Source: Clostridia bacterium (GTDB taxonomy: Bacteria; Bacillota; Clostridia; Oscillospirales; Acutalibacteraceae). Taken from it: 6,464 nt of DNA. Both the position numbers and the translations under genes were made by a program. Below, piece by piece: positions 1-5,560 of this stretch. The stretch is from assembly GCA_017501865.1 (NCBI GenBank), contig JAFVWD010000123.1, positions 1 through 6,464 of the forward strand, written 5' to 3'. A model generated the notes under the pieces. That model saw only the letters and a list, made by a program, of their open reading frames with translations. It ran no database searches and was not told the origin of the DNA. Numbering within the stretch: the stretch's first letter is position 1; each line of letters opens with the position of its first letter.

Positions 1-30
1 CAAAAAAAGACAACCACTCGTGAGTGGTTG
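1..30 (-). terminator. Intrinsic terminator of the hom operon
   Basis: Read on the minus strand, a 9-bp perfect stem with a 2-base loop (arms 11-19 and 22-30) is followed at once by TCTTTTTTTG, the classic GC-containing hairpin plus U tract. It lies about 100 bases past the stop codon of the zinc-ribbon membrane protein, in the direction in which hom and that gene are read, so it most likely ends their shared transcript. The plus strand has no U tract on the other side, so it works in one direction only. Confidence 0.8.
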
Positions 31-134
31 CCCGAGATTGTAATGCGGTGCTAAACTTTCAGTGCCCCTTTGAGGGGCTAAGCCAGTATTCGCCCCTTAT
101 AGGGGCAGAGCAAACCACCAGTTTACTGGTGGTT
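11..134. repeat. Cluster of four hairpin-forming inverted repeats
   Basis: Four perfect inverted repeats sit in 124 bases. They are 11-19/22-30 (CAACCACTC arms), 64-69/73-78 (GCCCCT/AGGGGC, loop TTG), 92-97/101-106 (the same GCCCCT/AGGGGC arms, loop TAT), and 113-122/125-134 (AACCACCAGT arms, 2-base loop). The two inner hairpins share identical arms, and the two outer ones both begin with AACCAC, so the block looks like one symmetrical unit. The outer right hairpin overlaps the stop codon of the adjacent membrane protein gene, and the outer left one doubles as a terminator. No coding frame runs through it. This layout suggests a dispersed palindromic element (REP- or MITE-like) or a structured 3' untranslated region. 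Only a search for other copies in the genome would decide between these. Confidence 0.65.
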
Positions 135-834
135 ATGATTTCATACTTTTATTAGTTATTAAATTTAAAGCGAAGTTTAATGAGAATAAGAAGATTCCTA
201 CAAAAATTCCGAAGTGGATGTTACCCTGGAAAACTTCTATTCCGATATTTTGAAAATTGTTTATTGCTAAAGTGTAAAGAATAGGGGATAATATAAAGCA
301 GAGGACAGAACCGGCACAAAGAATGCAGTTTGCAGTTGCTTTAAGTGAAGGAGCTGAAATAAGAATGAATACAAAATTTAAAACTCCGAACACAACCGCA
401 AGATAAAGAAGTAGGAGCGAAATGAATATCATAGCGAAATTTATGCCCAGCTCTTCTAATTTTATAAGATTTATAACCGAGCCCCAATTTACAGAAAGTA
501 ACTTATTCAGGGTGAAATCCAGAAGTGAAAACTTACTTGTGTCATTGCTTAAAAACGGTAAATTGAAGATGTATGACGCAATGGGTAAAATAAGTACTAC
601 CAATGGAACAAAGGTGAATATAAACCTTATTATTCTGAGTTTATTGCCAAAAAGAGAGCTCTTGAAATTGCCTGTGAAAATTCTGAATTTTGCCCAGGCA
701 GCTTCTGCTTTTTTTGCATCTGCCTCTAACATATTTTCCCAATCGTAGTTTGGTATGTTTGTTCCGCAAAACGGACATTCGGCTTTTATATGCCAAAAAC
801 TCAAATGCTTATAACAATGTGGACAGTTTGCCAT
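133..834 (-). CDS. Zinc-ribbon, four-helix membrane protein of unknown function
   Basis: The predicted protein has 233 residues. A short N-terminal zinc ribbon uses two CxxC pairs (Cys4/Cys7 in NCPHC and Cys20/Cys23 in CPFCG), the usual four-cysteine zinc site. A charged, Ala-rich segment (about 33-50) follows, then about four hydrophobic membrane helices near residues 67-89, 131-158, 166-191 and 207-226. I do not recognise a named family and assign no reaction. The start is taken as ATG at 834, because AAAGGCGG (850-843) lies 8 bases upstream. The earlier in-frame GTG at 843 would overlap that ribosome binding site. The gene begins 21 bases after hom with no promoter or terminator between, so the two are probably co-transcribed, but nothing in the protein points to amino acid synthesis. 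The stop codon lies inside a hairpin repeat, so the last residues may reflect an insertion that supplied the stop. Confidence 0.8.
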   Translation of the reverse strand: MANCPHCYKHLSFWHIKAECPFCGTNIPNYDWENMLEADAKKAEAAWAKFRIFTGNFKSSLFGNKLRIIRFIFTFVPLVVLILPIASYIFNLPFLSNDTSKFSLLDFTLNKLLSVNWGSVINLIKLEELGINFAMIFISLLLLYLAVVFGVLNFVFILISAPSLKATANCILCAGSVLCFILSPILYTLAINNFQNIGIEVFQGNIHFGIFVGIFLFSLNFALNLITNKSMKS

Positions 835-855
835 AACGGACACCGCCTTTTAAGA

Positions 856-2091
856 TTAATAATCTAATACGCGAAGAATGTTTTTAGTTTCAAGGTTGAG
901 CTTTGCGATTTTTTCACGTGCATCCTTTTCATTCATTAATGGTGTTATGAATGAAATTTCAGTTTGAGAAGCGCCTTCGTAATTTAATATCTGTGCTCCG
1001 TCAAATGTTGCATTTATTTCGTTAAGAGTTTTATTGTAATCTGCAACCGCCGCTCTTATGTAAAGTGATGAGCTTTGTTCATCGGGGGTTATAACGTAAT
1101 CGTTTTCTGCAGGACCCCAACCCAATAATTTTCTTTTTTCGAGGTGCTTTGCACAATCGATAACATCTGCTACAACAGCACTTGCAGTAGGGAATTTACC
1201 TGCGCCCTTGCCGTAGAATACTACATCTCCAACAGCATCGCCTCTTACAAGAATTGCGTTAAATACGTCGGTAACAGAAGCTAACTGACAGCCGTTTTTA
1301 ATAAGGCAAGGTCCTACTGTTGCAGAAATTTTGCCTGATTCTAATTTTTTTGCTCTGCCTATAAGCTTTATTACACCGCCCCAGGCTTTTGCATAGTCAA
1401 CATCCTCTTTGGTAATATTTGTGATACCCTCTGTCTGAACCTCATTAGGATAAACGTGCTTCTGAAAACAAAGTGAAGCCAGAATACAGATTTTTCTTGC
1501 GGCATCGTGACCTAAAATATCTGCGGAAGGATCTCTTTCTGCGTAACCGTTAGCCTGAGCCAATTTCAATGCTTCATCAAAATCCATACCCTCATCAATC
1601 ATTTTTGTGAGGATGAAGTTCGTTGTACCGTTAAGAATACCTGCAACCTCATCTGTTTCGTTTGCAGCGAGGCATTGGTTTATAGGTCTGATAATAGGAA
1701 TACCGCCACCAACGCTTGCTTCGAACAAGAAATTTACATTATTTTTCTTTGCTAACTCAAGAAGCTCATAGCCTTTTGCGGCAACAAGCTCTTTGTTTGA
1801 GGTTACAACACTTTTTCCTGCTTCAAGAGATTTTGAAACATACTCGAAAGCAGGCTCTAATCCGCCCATAGTTTCAACAACAACATCAACATCCTTGTCA
1901 TTGAGAATGTCGTTGAAATCCTTGGTGAAAAGATTAGCTAACTGATGTGACGAAAAATCACGTATATCAAGAATATATTTTATGTCAAAAGACTTCTGAC
2001 CACTTCTTGAAGTAATACTGTTTTTGTTTTTGAGGATTAATTCGGCAACACCTGAACCAACAGTACCGAAACCCATAATAGCAACTTGCAT
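856..2091 (-). CDS. hom: Homoserine dehydrogenase with C-terminal ACT-like domain
   Basis: This cytosolic enzyme (EC 1.1.1.3) reduces aspartate-4-semialdehyde to homoserine with NAD(P)H, at the branch point to threonine and methionine. The 411-residue length fits the Gram-positive form. An N-terminal dinucleotide-binding motif, GFGTVGSG, lies at 7-14. It is followed by the SNKELVA segment with conserved Lys100, the EASVGGGIPII motif (125-134) and NGTTN (154-158). The catalytic segment includes Glu185 in YAERDPSAD and Asp196/Lys200 in HDAARK, which correspond to the known acid and lysine residues of the yeast enzyme. Residues from about 343 to the end have the pattern of an ACT domain, which in this family senses threonine, so feedback control is likely but inferred. 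ATG at 2091 has AGGGGTG six bases upstream. thrB and thrC, its frequent partners, are not in the window. The next gene downstream is a zinc-ribbon membrane protein. Confidence 0.96.
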   Translation of the reverse strand: MQVAIMGFGTVGSGVAELILKNKNSITSRSGQKSFDIKYILDIRDFSSHQLANLFTKDFNDILNDKDVDVVVETMGGLEPAFEYVSKSLEAGKSVVTSNKELVAAKGYELLELAKKNNVNFLFEASVGGGIPIIRPINQCLAANETDEVAGILNGTTNFILTKMIDEGMDFDEALKLAQANGYAERDPSADILGHDAARKICILASLCFQKHVYPNEVQTEGITNITKEDVDYAKAWGGVIKLIGRAKKLESGKISATVGPCLIKNGCQLASVTDVFNAILVRGDAVGDVVFYGKGAGKFPTASAVVADVIDCAKHLEKRKLLGWGPAENDYVITPDEQSSSLYIRAAVADYNKTLNEINATFDGAQILNYEGASQTEISFITPLMNEKDAREKIAKLNLETKNILRVLDY

Positions 2092-2110
2092 TTTTTACAC
2101 CCCTGAAATT

Positions 2111-2133
2111 TATACTTTATAGTATAATATACT
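2111..2133. repeat. Alternating TATACT/AGTATA inverted repeats upstream of hom
   Basis: TATACT (2111-2116), AGTATA (2121-2126) and TATACT (2128-2133) form two overlapping perfect 6-bp inverted repeats with loops of 4 bases and 1 base. They lie within the hom leader or promoter, about 20-40 bases before the start codon, where an operator could sit. The sequence is entirely A/T-rich, so chance is a real alternative. Confidence 0.35.
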
Positions 2134-2191
2134 TATAGAACATTTTACCATACTTTGGAGAGAGAATAAAGAGTTTTTTGAAAAAAATTGA

Positions 2192-2219
2192 AAAATAATA
2201 TATTAAAAATTTATGTCAA
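2192..2219 (-). promoter_or_regulatory. Possible hom promoter
   Basis: On the minus strand a perfect -35 hexamer, TTGACA (2219-2214), is followed after 16 bases by TATTTT (2197-2192), a 4 of 6 match to the -10 consensus. Transcription from here would leave a leader of about 95 bases before hom. The whole stretch is very AT-rich, so the -10 assignment is weak. A closer start in the TATACT/AGTATA repeats at 2111-2133 cannot be excluded. I see no T-box or riboswitch-like GC-rich fold in this leader. Confidence 0.35.
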
Positions 2220-2233
2220 TTGCTAAAATAGCA

Positions 2234-2262
2234 TTGTATTATTTTGAAAAAAGGTATAGAAT
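2234..2262 (+). promoter_or_regulatory. Candidate promoter for the AI-2E/phosphatase operon
   Basis: TTGTAT (2234-2239, 3 of 6 to the -35 consensus) and TAGAAT (2257-2262, 5 of 6 to the -10 consensus) are separated by the optimal 17 bases. Transcription would begin near 2269, about 12 bases before the ribosome binding site. It sits back to back with the proposed hom promoter on the other strand, making 2192-2262 a compact divergent control region. Confidence 0.45.
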
Positions 2263-2295
2263 GGTAAAGGAAAGATTTTTTGGAGGAATGGTTAA

Positions 2296-3456
2296 GTGAG
2301 CAGCATTGTAGAAAAAAGAAAAGCCTTCATTATAAATTTTGTTTATGCAGTTATTTGTATAGGGCTTTTTTATGTTTTTGTCAAATATTGCCTGGGTGTG
2401 CTTGCACCGTTTATTGTAGCTTTCATTATTGCTGTTGTGTTGCAAAAGCCTATAAAATGGTTGCAGAAAAAGCTTCATCTGAACTCGCACGGTATTATTT
2501 CGTTTCTTTTGGTACTGTTAGTGGTGTGTGCAGTTACAGGCGTTTTAAGTGCAGTAATTCTGATTCTTGTAAATGAGCTTAAGGATTTTGCACATTTTAT
2601 AATGAGCCAGTTTTCGTCTGTTGATGATGTGGTTTCAACTGCAAAAGAATATGTTACTATGGTAATAGTCCGTTTACCTGAAGGCTTACGAGATACCGTA
2701 AGCGGGTATGTGGACGAGTTGCTTAACTCTCCTGCACAGGAAGAGAGTGAGTTTGATTTTTCAGTTCTTTCTGCTCCGCTGAGTGGCGCGTGGAGTGTGG
2801 TTAAAAGCTTGCCTTCGGCTATACTTGCTTTTGTTGTCTCTATTGTTTCATGCTTTTTTGTAACAAGCGACTATGACAAAATCAAAGAATTGTTTCTTGG
2901 CTTTTTTAGTGACAGCAAAAGAGTTTACATTGTAAAGACAAAGAGAACGGCTACAAGAGCAATAACAAAATTGCTTAAAGCATATGTTACACTTATGGCA
3001 ATAACATTTGCTGAGATGTTCCTTGGGCTTTTCCTTCTTAAGCTTATAGGTGTTTATGACGGAAGTTATATTGCAATAATTGCATTTGTTACTTGTATTA
3101 TAGATATAATCCCCGTTTTAGGAACAGGTACGGTTCTTATCCCCTGGGCTCTCTATAATCTCGCTTTTGGTAATATAGGTATGGGCATAGGTCTTCTTGT
3201 CATTTATGCAGTTATTACCGTTATAAGGCAAGTAGTTGAACCAAAGCTTGTAGCAAATGAGGCGGGTCTTCCGGCTATAGTAACTATTATGGCTATGTTT
3301 TTAGGTGTTAGAATTTTCGGTGCATTCGGAATTATACTTCTTCCGTTCACCGTTATCATACTCAAGCTTTTATATGATGAGGGTGTTTTCTCTTTGAGCA
3401 AATCTGAAGCGAAGAAGAAAGAGGAAGCTGCTTTGAAGGAGAAAACAAATGATTGA
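2296..3456 (+). CDS. AI-2E family membrane protein, YtvI-like
   Basis: The protein has 386 residues and belongs to the AI-2E transporter family (PF01594), polytopic proteins with about eight membrane helices. Helices are visible at about 11-50 (two), 65-93, 170-190, 228-253, 256-287, 293-312 and 324-358. A long hydrophilic stretch (94-165) separates the third and fourth. Signature segments are DIIPVLGTGT..IPWAL (270-286) and RQVVEPKLVA (311-320), followed by GLPAIVTIMAMFLGVRIFG (324-342), very like the sporulation membrane protein YtvI. The family name comes from one E. coli member (TqsA) linked to autoinducer-2. Many relatives act as ion antiporters or are uncharacterised, so the substrate is unknown. 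A Lys/Glu-rich tail follows residue 366. The start is GTG at 2296 with GGAGG 9 bases upstream; the ATG at 2288 is out of frame and stops after three codons. Its 3' end overlaps the phosphatase gene by 8 bases. Confidence 0.9.
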   Translation: MSSIVEKRKAFIINFVYAVICIGLFYVFVKYCLGVLAPFIVAFIIAVVLQKPIKWLQKKLHLNSHGIISFLLVLLVVCAVTGVLSAVILILVNELKDFAHFIMSQFSSVDDVVSTAKEYVTMVIVRLPEGLRDTVSGYVDELLNSPAQEESEFDFSVLSAPLSGAWSVVKSLPSAILAFVVSIVSCFFVTSDYDKIKELFLGFFSDSKRVYIVKTKRTATRAITKLLKAYVTLMAITFAEMFLGLFLLKLIGVYDGSYIAIIAFVTCIIDIIPVLGTGTVLIPWALYNLAFGNIGMGIGLLVIYAVITVIRQVVEPKLVANEAGLPAIVTIMAMFLGVRIFGAFGIILLPFTVIILKLLYDEGVFSLSKSEAKKKEEAALKEKTND

Positions 3457-4207
3457 TTTTGGTTATACAGATATTCACTCGCACACACTGTGGGGGATTG
3501 ATGATGGCTCGAGAAATCTTGAGTCATCGATTGAGCTTTGCAGACTTGCTTATGAGAGTGGTACAGATTATTTATTTCTGACACCTCATATTGTAAGATG
3601 GGAAAATGCAGGTGAGCTTTACGATATACGTGAGGAAAGAACAGAGTACCTGCAGAATATCCTTTACAATGAAGGGATAAATCTTAAGCTTGTAAAAGGG
3701 TTTGAAATACTTTGTGATGATGATATTTTCGCAATAAAATACTTTTTGCCGTATACACTTAATAATTCCAGGTATATACTCATTGAGTTTAATTTTCGTA
3801 ATACAACCGAAGAAGATGTTTCTGCGTGGTGTGATTACCTTATTTCAAACAATCTCGTTCCTGTAATTGCTCATCCGGAAAGATATGATTTTGTAAAAAA
3901 TGACATAACTGTTATAGAGAGACTTAGTGACAAAGGTTGTCTCTTCCAAATGAATTGTGCTTCTGCAGTAGGGGTTTTTGGTGAACGTGAGTGTAATGTG
4001 GCACTTAAAATGCTTTTCAGCGGATATGTTGATTTTATAGGTTCGGATGCACATGACCTGAGATGGCGTACTACGGATATGTATATGTATTTAAGGGATT
4101 ATCCTGAGGAGCTTGATGAGGATTTGATTTTTAAGGCTTTGAAGGAAAATCCTGAAAAACTTATGAAAAATGAGGAGATAAATCCTGTTAGATATGAATT
4201 ATATTAA
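3449..4207 (+). CDS. PHP-domain tyrosine-protein phosphatase, CpsB/YwqE family
   Basis: The protein has 252 residues, the usual size of CpsB/CapC/YwqE phosphatases, manganese-dependent PHP-fold enzymes. They remove phosphate from tyrosines of BY-kinases and so tune capsule or exopolysaccharide synthesis. The metal-ligand set is complete: His10 and His12 in DIHSH, Asp19 in GIDDG, His47 in TPH, Glu86 in GFEI, Glu113 in LIEF, His142 in AHPERY, and Asp200/His202 in GSDAHD. The spacing closely follows that of pneumococcal CpsB, so the protein should be active. There is no signal peptide, so it is cytosolic. ATG at 3449 has AAGGAG 7 bases upstream, and the frame overlaps the end of the AI-2E gene by 8 bases, which suggests coupled translation. 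No BY-kinase, Wzd-like or glycosyltransferase gene is in view, so its substrate here is unknown. A histidinol-phosphatase-like PHP enzyme is the main alternative. Confidence 0.9.
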   Translation: MIDFGYTDIHSHTLWGIDDGSRNLESSIELCRLAYESGTDYLFLTPHIVRWENAGELYDIREERTEYLQNILYNEGINLKLVKGFEILCDDDIFAIKYFLPYTLNNSRYILIEFNFRNTTEEDVSAWCDYLISNNLVPVIAHPERYDFVKNDITVIERLSDKGCLFQMNCASAVGVFGERECNVALKMLFSGYVDFIGSDAHDLRWRTTDMYMYLRDYPEELDEDLIFKALKENPEKLMKNEEINPVRYELY

Positions 4208-4235
4208 AAAGTTCATAAAAAATTCAAAAAAATAT

Positions 4236-4273
4236 ATTTATTTTCTTTTTTAGAACAATAAAAAGAAATAAAT
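4236..4273. repeat. AT-only inverted repeat before the 74-residue protein gene
   Basis: The arm 4236-4250 (ATTTATTTTCTTTTT) pairs with 4260-4273 (AAAAAGAAATAAAT) over 14 bp with one bulged T, leaving a 9-base loop. It ends two bases before the extended -10 element of the next gene, so it covers the position of the -35 region. It may be an operator, or a weak terminator for the phosphatase operon, which has no other candidate terminator. The pure A/T content makes both readings uncertain. Confidence 0.4.
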
Positions 4274-4274
4274 G

Positions 4275-4283
4275 TGTTATTAT
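4275..4283 (+). promoter_or_regulatory. Extended -10 promoter of the 74-residue protein gene
   Basis: TG-T-TATTAT (4275-4283) matches the extended -10 motif TGnTATAAT with a single mismatch. Such promoters can work without a good -35 box, and none is seen 17 bases upstream. The predicted start near 4290 leaves a leader of about 27 bases carrying a strong ribosome binding site at 4301-4307. Confidence 0.55.
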
Positions 4284-4316
4284 TACTGCGTAAAAGAATA
4301 AAGGAGGAATATTCGA

Positions 4317-4541
4317 ATGGGTGATATGTTAGTTTCTATATGGTCTATTCTCGCAAATTTCGGTATGGACACAGGTGATATAGCTAATAAGATCGGTAGC
4401 ATCATTGCTGTTGATGAGAAAGGTGATTACACAGGCACTCTTGCTCCTCTTGCAGAGGTACCGCTTGTTGGTTCTATTATCCTTCTCTTTGCTGATATCG
4501 GTAACTCAGCTGGTCAATCAGGACCAACAACAATCGCTTAA
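4317..4541 (+). CDS. Small acidic protein of unknown function, probably highly expressed
   Basis: The protein has 74 residues and I recognise no family. It is acidic (eight Asp/Glu against two Lys, no Arg) and has no cysteine. Hydrophobic stretches lie at 4-14 (MLVSIWSILAN) and 45-62 (LAEVPLVGSIILLFADIG), with a polar middle (18-40) and a Gly/Ser/Thr-rich tail (62-74). The second stretch could span or bind a membrane. There is no signal peptide with a cleavage site and no double-glycine leader. Coding status is well supported. AAGGAGG lies 9 bases before ATG, an extended -10 promoter sits just upstream, and a terminator follows within 25 bases. The codons (GGT, GCT, CTT, ATC, GTT) resemble those of the ribosomal genes in this window more than those of neighbouring genes. 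It appears to be a single-gene transcript. A secreted or surface peptide, or a small membrane-associated factor, is possible but not shown. Confidence 0.75.
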   Translation: MGDMLVSIWSILANFGMDTGDIANKIGSIIAVDEKGDYTGTLAPLAEVPLVGSIILLFADIGNSAGQSGPTTIA

Positions 4542-4563
4542 TGCGGAAGTGATTTGATGATTC

Positions 4564-4602
4564 AGAGGGTGCGGTTTTTACTGCACTCTCTTTGTCTTTT
4601 TT
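4564..4602 (+). terminator. Intrinsic terminator after the 74-residue protein gene
   Basis: An 11-bp stem (4564-4574 with 4581-4591, two G-U pairs, loop TTTTTA) is followed by TTGTCTTTTTT. It begins 22 bases after the stop codon and should end that gene's transcript before the next promoter. Confidence 0.85.
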
Positions 4603-4617
4603 GCTATTAGTTATACT

Positions 4618-4646
4618 TTGCTATACTATTATATACAATATATACA
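4618..4646 (+). promoter_or_regulatory. Candidate promoter of the membrane-anchored protein gene
   Basis: TTGCTA (4618-4623) and TATACA (4641-4646) are 17 bases apart, each a 4 of 6 match to consensus. An overlapping alternative is TTGCTA (4601-4606) with TATACT (4622-4627) at 15 bases. The preceding terminator makes a promoter in this 88-base gap likely, but its exact place is uncertain. TATACTTT and TATAGTA, both also present in the hom leader, occur here at 4612 and 4648. Confidence 0.35.
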
Positions 4647-4689
4647 TTATAGTACGTGTTTTACAGGTGCTTTTGGATGAGGTGTTTAA

Positions 4690-5418
4690 GTGGATAAGAA
4701 AAATAAAAATAAGCTTGACAGCCAGAGCAAGCATCTTATTATAGGTGTGTTTGCAGTTTTAGTGCTTCTGACATTTTCGGCGGTTATGTTAATTGCAGCT
4801 TTCAGCTTTAGTGAGGCTTCAAAAAATCCTGATATGTCGGTTGTGGACACACAACAGGATGTTTCTTATCAGGTACAAGCTTCAACAACAGCACCGAGCT
4901 ATACTGTGGGCGATACCGTAACCCACTCAACACTGAATAATGCTGTCACCAATAATAATGATAGTGATAATACTGAGGCACCTCATATTGAAAAAAATGA
5001 TTCAGCTGAATCTACAACTCAAAAGGTGGAAACTATCTCTGTTGAGGGACTCGAGGAGTTTACGAAAACAGGCGACAATTATATTTCTGATTCTCCCGAT
5101 AATGAATTTATTGAATTAGTTGTTGCTGAAAAAGGTGTTGATGCTGAATATCTTGTTGCAATATACGCAGTTGCTGATTTAGGTAATAATTTTGTTCTTG
5201 AGTTCGATGATAAACGTGATGAAAGCGGAAAGGTTATAAGAAGTCCGAAAACACTTAAAAGGATTTACCATATTAATAAGGAAAAGCAAATAACCACAGC
5301 GACAGGTAAACCGACGGGTAATGACGGTGTTGATTACGGTACAAGCATTATGACATACTACCTGGTTACAGAGGTTGTAATGCCTGAATATCCTGATTAT
5401 TTCACGGAGGTAGGGTAA
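4690..5418 (+). CDS. Membrane-anchored extracytoplasmic protein of unknown function
   Basis: The protein has 242 residues and no family I recognise. A Lys-rich N terminus (MDKKNKNK) leads into one long hydrophobic helix (about 15-40), giving an uncleaved signal anchor with the rest outside the cell. Residues 42-115 are a low-complexity linker rich in Ser, Thr, Asn and Asp. From about 116 to 242 there is a mixed alpha/beta-looking domain with a hydrophobic core segment, AEYLVAIYAVADLGNNFVLEF (152-172). A basic patch follows (RSPKTLKRIYHINKEK, 184-199), then an aromatic C-terminal part (YYLVTEVVMPEYPDYF). There are no cysteines and no sortase or lipobox motif. The start is GTG at 4690, with GAGGTG five bases upstream. 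An in-frame TAA directly precedes the GTG, so no longer form exists. It follows the terminator of the 74-residue protein gene and precedes the S10 operon, and seems to be transcribed alone. Confidence 0.8.
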   Translation: MDKKNKNKLDSQSKHLIIGVFAVLVLLTFSAVMLIAAFSFSEASKNPDMSVVDTQQDVSYQVQASTTAPSYTVGDTVTHSTLNNAVTNNNDSDNTEAPHIEKNDSAESTTQKVETISVEGLEEFTKTGDNYISDSPDNEFIELVVAEKGVDAEYLVAIYAVADLGNNFVLEFDDKRDESGKVIRSPKTLKRIYHINKEKQITTATGKPTGNDGVDYGTSIMTYYLVTEVVMPEYPDYFTEVG

Positions 5419-5432
5419 TTTTTCTAAAAAAC

Positions 5433-5460
5433 TCAACAAAATAAACGATTGATTTGTTGA
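5433..5460. repeat. Inverted repeat after the anchored protein gene
   Basis: TCAACAAA (5433-5440) and TTTGTTGA (5453-5460) form a perfect 8-bp stem with a 12-base loop, 14 bases after the stop codon. On the plus strand no T tract follows, so it is a poor terminator for the upstream gene. On the minus strand it is followed by GTTTTTTAG, so it reads better as a terminator for leftward transcription, although no leftward gene is seen. The rest of 5419-5527 is A-rich and holds nothing else I can identify. Confidence 0.4.
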
Positions 5461-5527
5461 AAAATACCCACTATGCAACATTCACAAAAAAAAGTTGAAA
5501 ATTTCTCAAAAAATGCTAAAAAAACTC

Positions 5528-5556
5528 TTGCATTTATTAAAAGAATATGTTAGTAT
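5528..5556 (+). promoter_or_regulatory. Promoter of the S10 ribosomal protein operon
   Basis: TTGCAT (5528-5533) and TAGTAT (5551-5556) are 17 bases apart, with TG one base before the -10 hexamer (TGTTAGTAT, 5548-5556), an extended -10 form. Transcription should begin around 5560-5564, exactly where the sequence changes from A-rich to GC-rich and structured. That supports the assignment. Confidence 0.7.
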
Positions 5557-5560
5557 ATTG

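Noticed and set aside
11..134. CRISPR array
   Set aside because: The hairpins are irregularly spaced, differ in length and lack equal spacers. Only the GCCCCT arms repeat.
422..748. Plus-strand open frame of 108 codons opposite the zinc-ribbon membrane protein gene
   Set aside because: There is no ribosome binding site, and the composition is explained as the mirror of a convincing membrane protein with a zinc ribbon and its own Shine-Dalgarno sequence.
2092..2219. T-box or riboswitch before hom
   Set aside because: The leader is almost pure A/T, with no AGGGTGGNACCGCG-type T-box sequence and no GC-containing stems, so no known amino acid sensing RNA is visible.
2239..2576. Open frames on both strands overlapping the start of the AI-2E gene
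   Set aside because: They are out of frame with clear AI-2E family motifs, have cysteine-rich or random-looking translations, and would cover the divergent promoter region.
2296..3456. Autoinducer-2 export as the function of the AI-2E protein
   Set aside because: The family name derives from one E. coli member. This protein is closer to YtvI, and no luxS or other signalling gene is nearby.
3204..3584. Minus-strand open frame across the AI-2E/phosphatase junction
   Set aside because: It is antisense to two well-supported overlapping genes and has no domain signal. The same reasoning removes 3845-4054 and 5179-5481 on the minus strand.
4317..4541. Bacteriocin or phage holin reading of the 74-residue protein
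   Set aside because: It is strongly acidic, lacks a leader with a double-glycine site and has no immunity, transport or lysis gene beside it. Leaderless bacteriocins are shorter and cationic.
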